From: Sphingosinicella sp. CPCC 101087
GTDB lineage: Bacteria; Pseudomonadota; Alphaproteobacteria; Sphingomonadales; Sphingomonadaceae
DNA length: 64,000 nucleotides
Direction of reading: 5' to 3'
Assembly: GCF_004151485.1 (NCBI RefSeq)
Contig: NZ_SBFF01000001.1
Coordinates: forward strand, 1-64,000
This document shows, one piece after another, positions 63,613-64,000 of the stretch; the first letter of the stretch is position 1, and each line of letters begins with the position of its first letter. The notes under the pieces are model-generated. The model did not search any database and had not been told where the DNA came from. It saw nothing but the letters and a program-made list of their open reading frames with translations. Both the position numbers and the translations under genes were made by a program.

Positions 63613-64000
63613 CTAGCCGGCAATCTGCGCGGCGGTCGCCCAATTGCCGTGAAGGCCGGGCCGGATCCGGAAGGGAATGCCGAGCGTCGCGATCGGACCC
63701 TTGGCGACGTGCCGCGCCTCGAAGAGGAGCAGGCGCGAGCTTTGGGTATCGAGGCGGTTCTCGATCGCGACGAGATAGCCGTCGCCTTCCTCGGTCGAGC
63801 CGGGCCGCGGGACGAAAGCGGGCTCCTGAAGCGAGGAGACCGGGCCGAGCCAGTAGGTGTCCTTCTCCCCCGTCTCGAGGTCGATATGGGCAAGCGTGTT
63901 CATCAGCATGCCCGAGGCGCTGCGGCCGCCGGGCAGGTCCACCGGCTTGCTGAAGTCCTGCACGAGCAGGAAGCCATGACGGTTCTTGAGGCCGGTGAAC
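63613..64000 (-). CDS. Carotenoid oxygenase family protein, C-terminal part (cut by window edge)
   Basis: The last 128 or so residues of a lignostilbene-type oxygenase. NRHGFLLVQDF, NTLAHIDLETGEKDTYWLGP, LQEPAFVPRPGSTEEGDGYLVAIENRL and the final iron-ligand His in PGLHGNW are visible. It is the first gene of the minus-strand operon within the window, 37 bases before an ALDH. The N-terminal three iron ligands lie outside the window. Confidence 0.88.
   Translation of the reverse strand, partial: FTGLKNRHGFLLVQDFSKPVDLPGGRSASGMLMNTLAHIDLETGEKDTYWLGPVSSLQEPAFVPRPGSTEEGDGYLVAIENRLDTQSSRLLLFEARHVAKGPIATLGIPFRIRPGLHGNWATAAQIAG

Overview
The window looks like a chromosomal segment of a high-GC alphaproteobacterium of the order Sphingomonadales. 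The basis is the two TonB-dependent receptors, the coaX-rnj-DUF1467 core block, the ahpC/oxyR pair and an aromatic-degradation cluster built from families typical of lignin-degrading sphingomonads. I found no rRNA, insertion sequence, integrase or CRISPR array. One tRNA-Thr lies near 3.9 kb. Taxonomy is inferred from gene content only.

Layout. 0-10.8 kb: a TonB-dependent receptor behind a perfect LacI-type operator, a small lipoprotein, tRNA-Thr, catalase, a membrane-anchored SDR, a CPA1-type antiporter, a lipoprotein, a small membrane protein and an Asp-nucleophile alpha/beta hydrolase. 10.9-15.6 kb: a minus-strand group (serine beta-lactamase-like hydrolase, Tat-exported amidohydrolase, SnoaL-like protein, LysR regulator). 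15.7-19.4 kb: a TonB receptor and periplasmic glycerophosphodiesterase operon with a divergent HTH regulator. 19.5-23.1 kb: an ECF sigma factor with a coupled membrane protein (candidate anti-sigma), then a 51-residue peptide gene, a stem-loop and two coupled genes (a HEAT-repeat protein and a cupin/2OG-like protein). This is a candidate undescribed peptide-modification locus. 23-26.7 kb: aldo/keto reductase, TreS-like GH13 and an overlapping LLM flavin enzyme. 26.9-29.4 kb: peroxide defence (ahpD, ahpC, divergent oxyR). 29.4-41.95 kb: housekeeping genes (moaE, moaD, pgsA, M17 aminopeptidase, LplT-like MFS, Pro-iminopeptidase-like hydrolase, LytTR membrane regulator, GrpB-like protein, alpha/beta hydrolase, DUF1467, rnj, coaX).

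42-64 kb is the accessory highlight: a contiguous aromatic catabolic island. A LysR regulator with two operator-like boxes faces benzoylformate decarboxylase. Then come a two-subunit Rieske oxygenase, two MarR regulators around a symmetric operator, and a tightly overlapping operon of a lignostilbene-type carotenoid oxygenase, SnoaL-like protein, Zn-alcohol dehydrogenase and esterase. These are followed by a third MarR, a DUF3237 protein and an aromatic-acid MFS importer. Facing this is an eight-gene minus-strand operon (second carotenoid oxygenase cut by the window edge, ALDH, LigW-type decarboxylase, two GMC oxidoreductases, SnoaL, ALDH, tandem SnoaL).

Read as a pathway, the island could import a lignin-derived phenylpropanoid dimer, oxidise its side-chain alcohols (GMC, ADH, ALDH), remove C1 units (LigW-type, SnoaL/LdpA-like, possibly DUF3237), cleave the resulting stilbene (carotenoid oxygenases) and oxidise the aromatic aldehydes and acids (ALDH, BFDC, Rieske). 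Substrates are inferred from family membership and context only.
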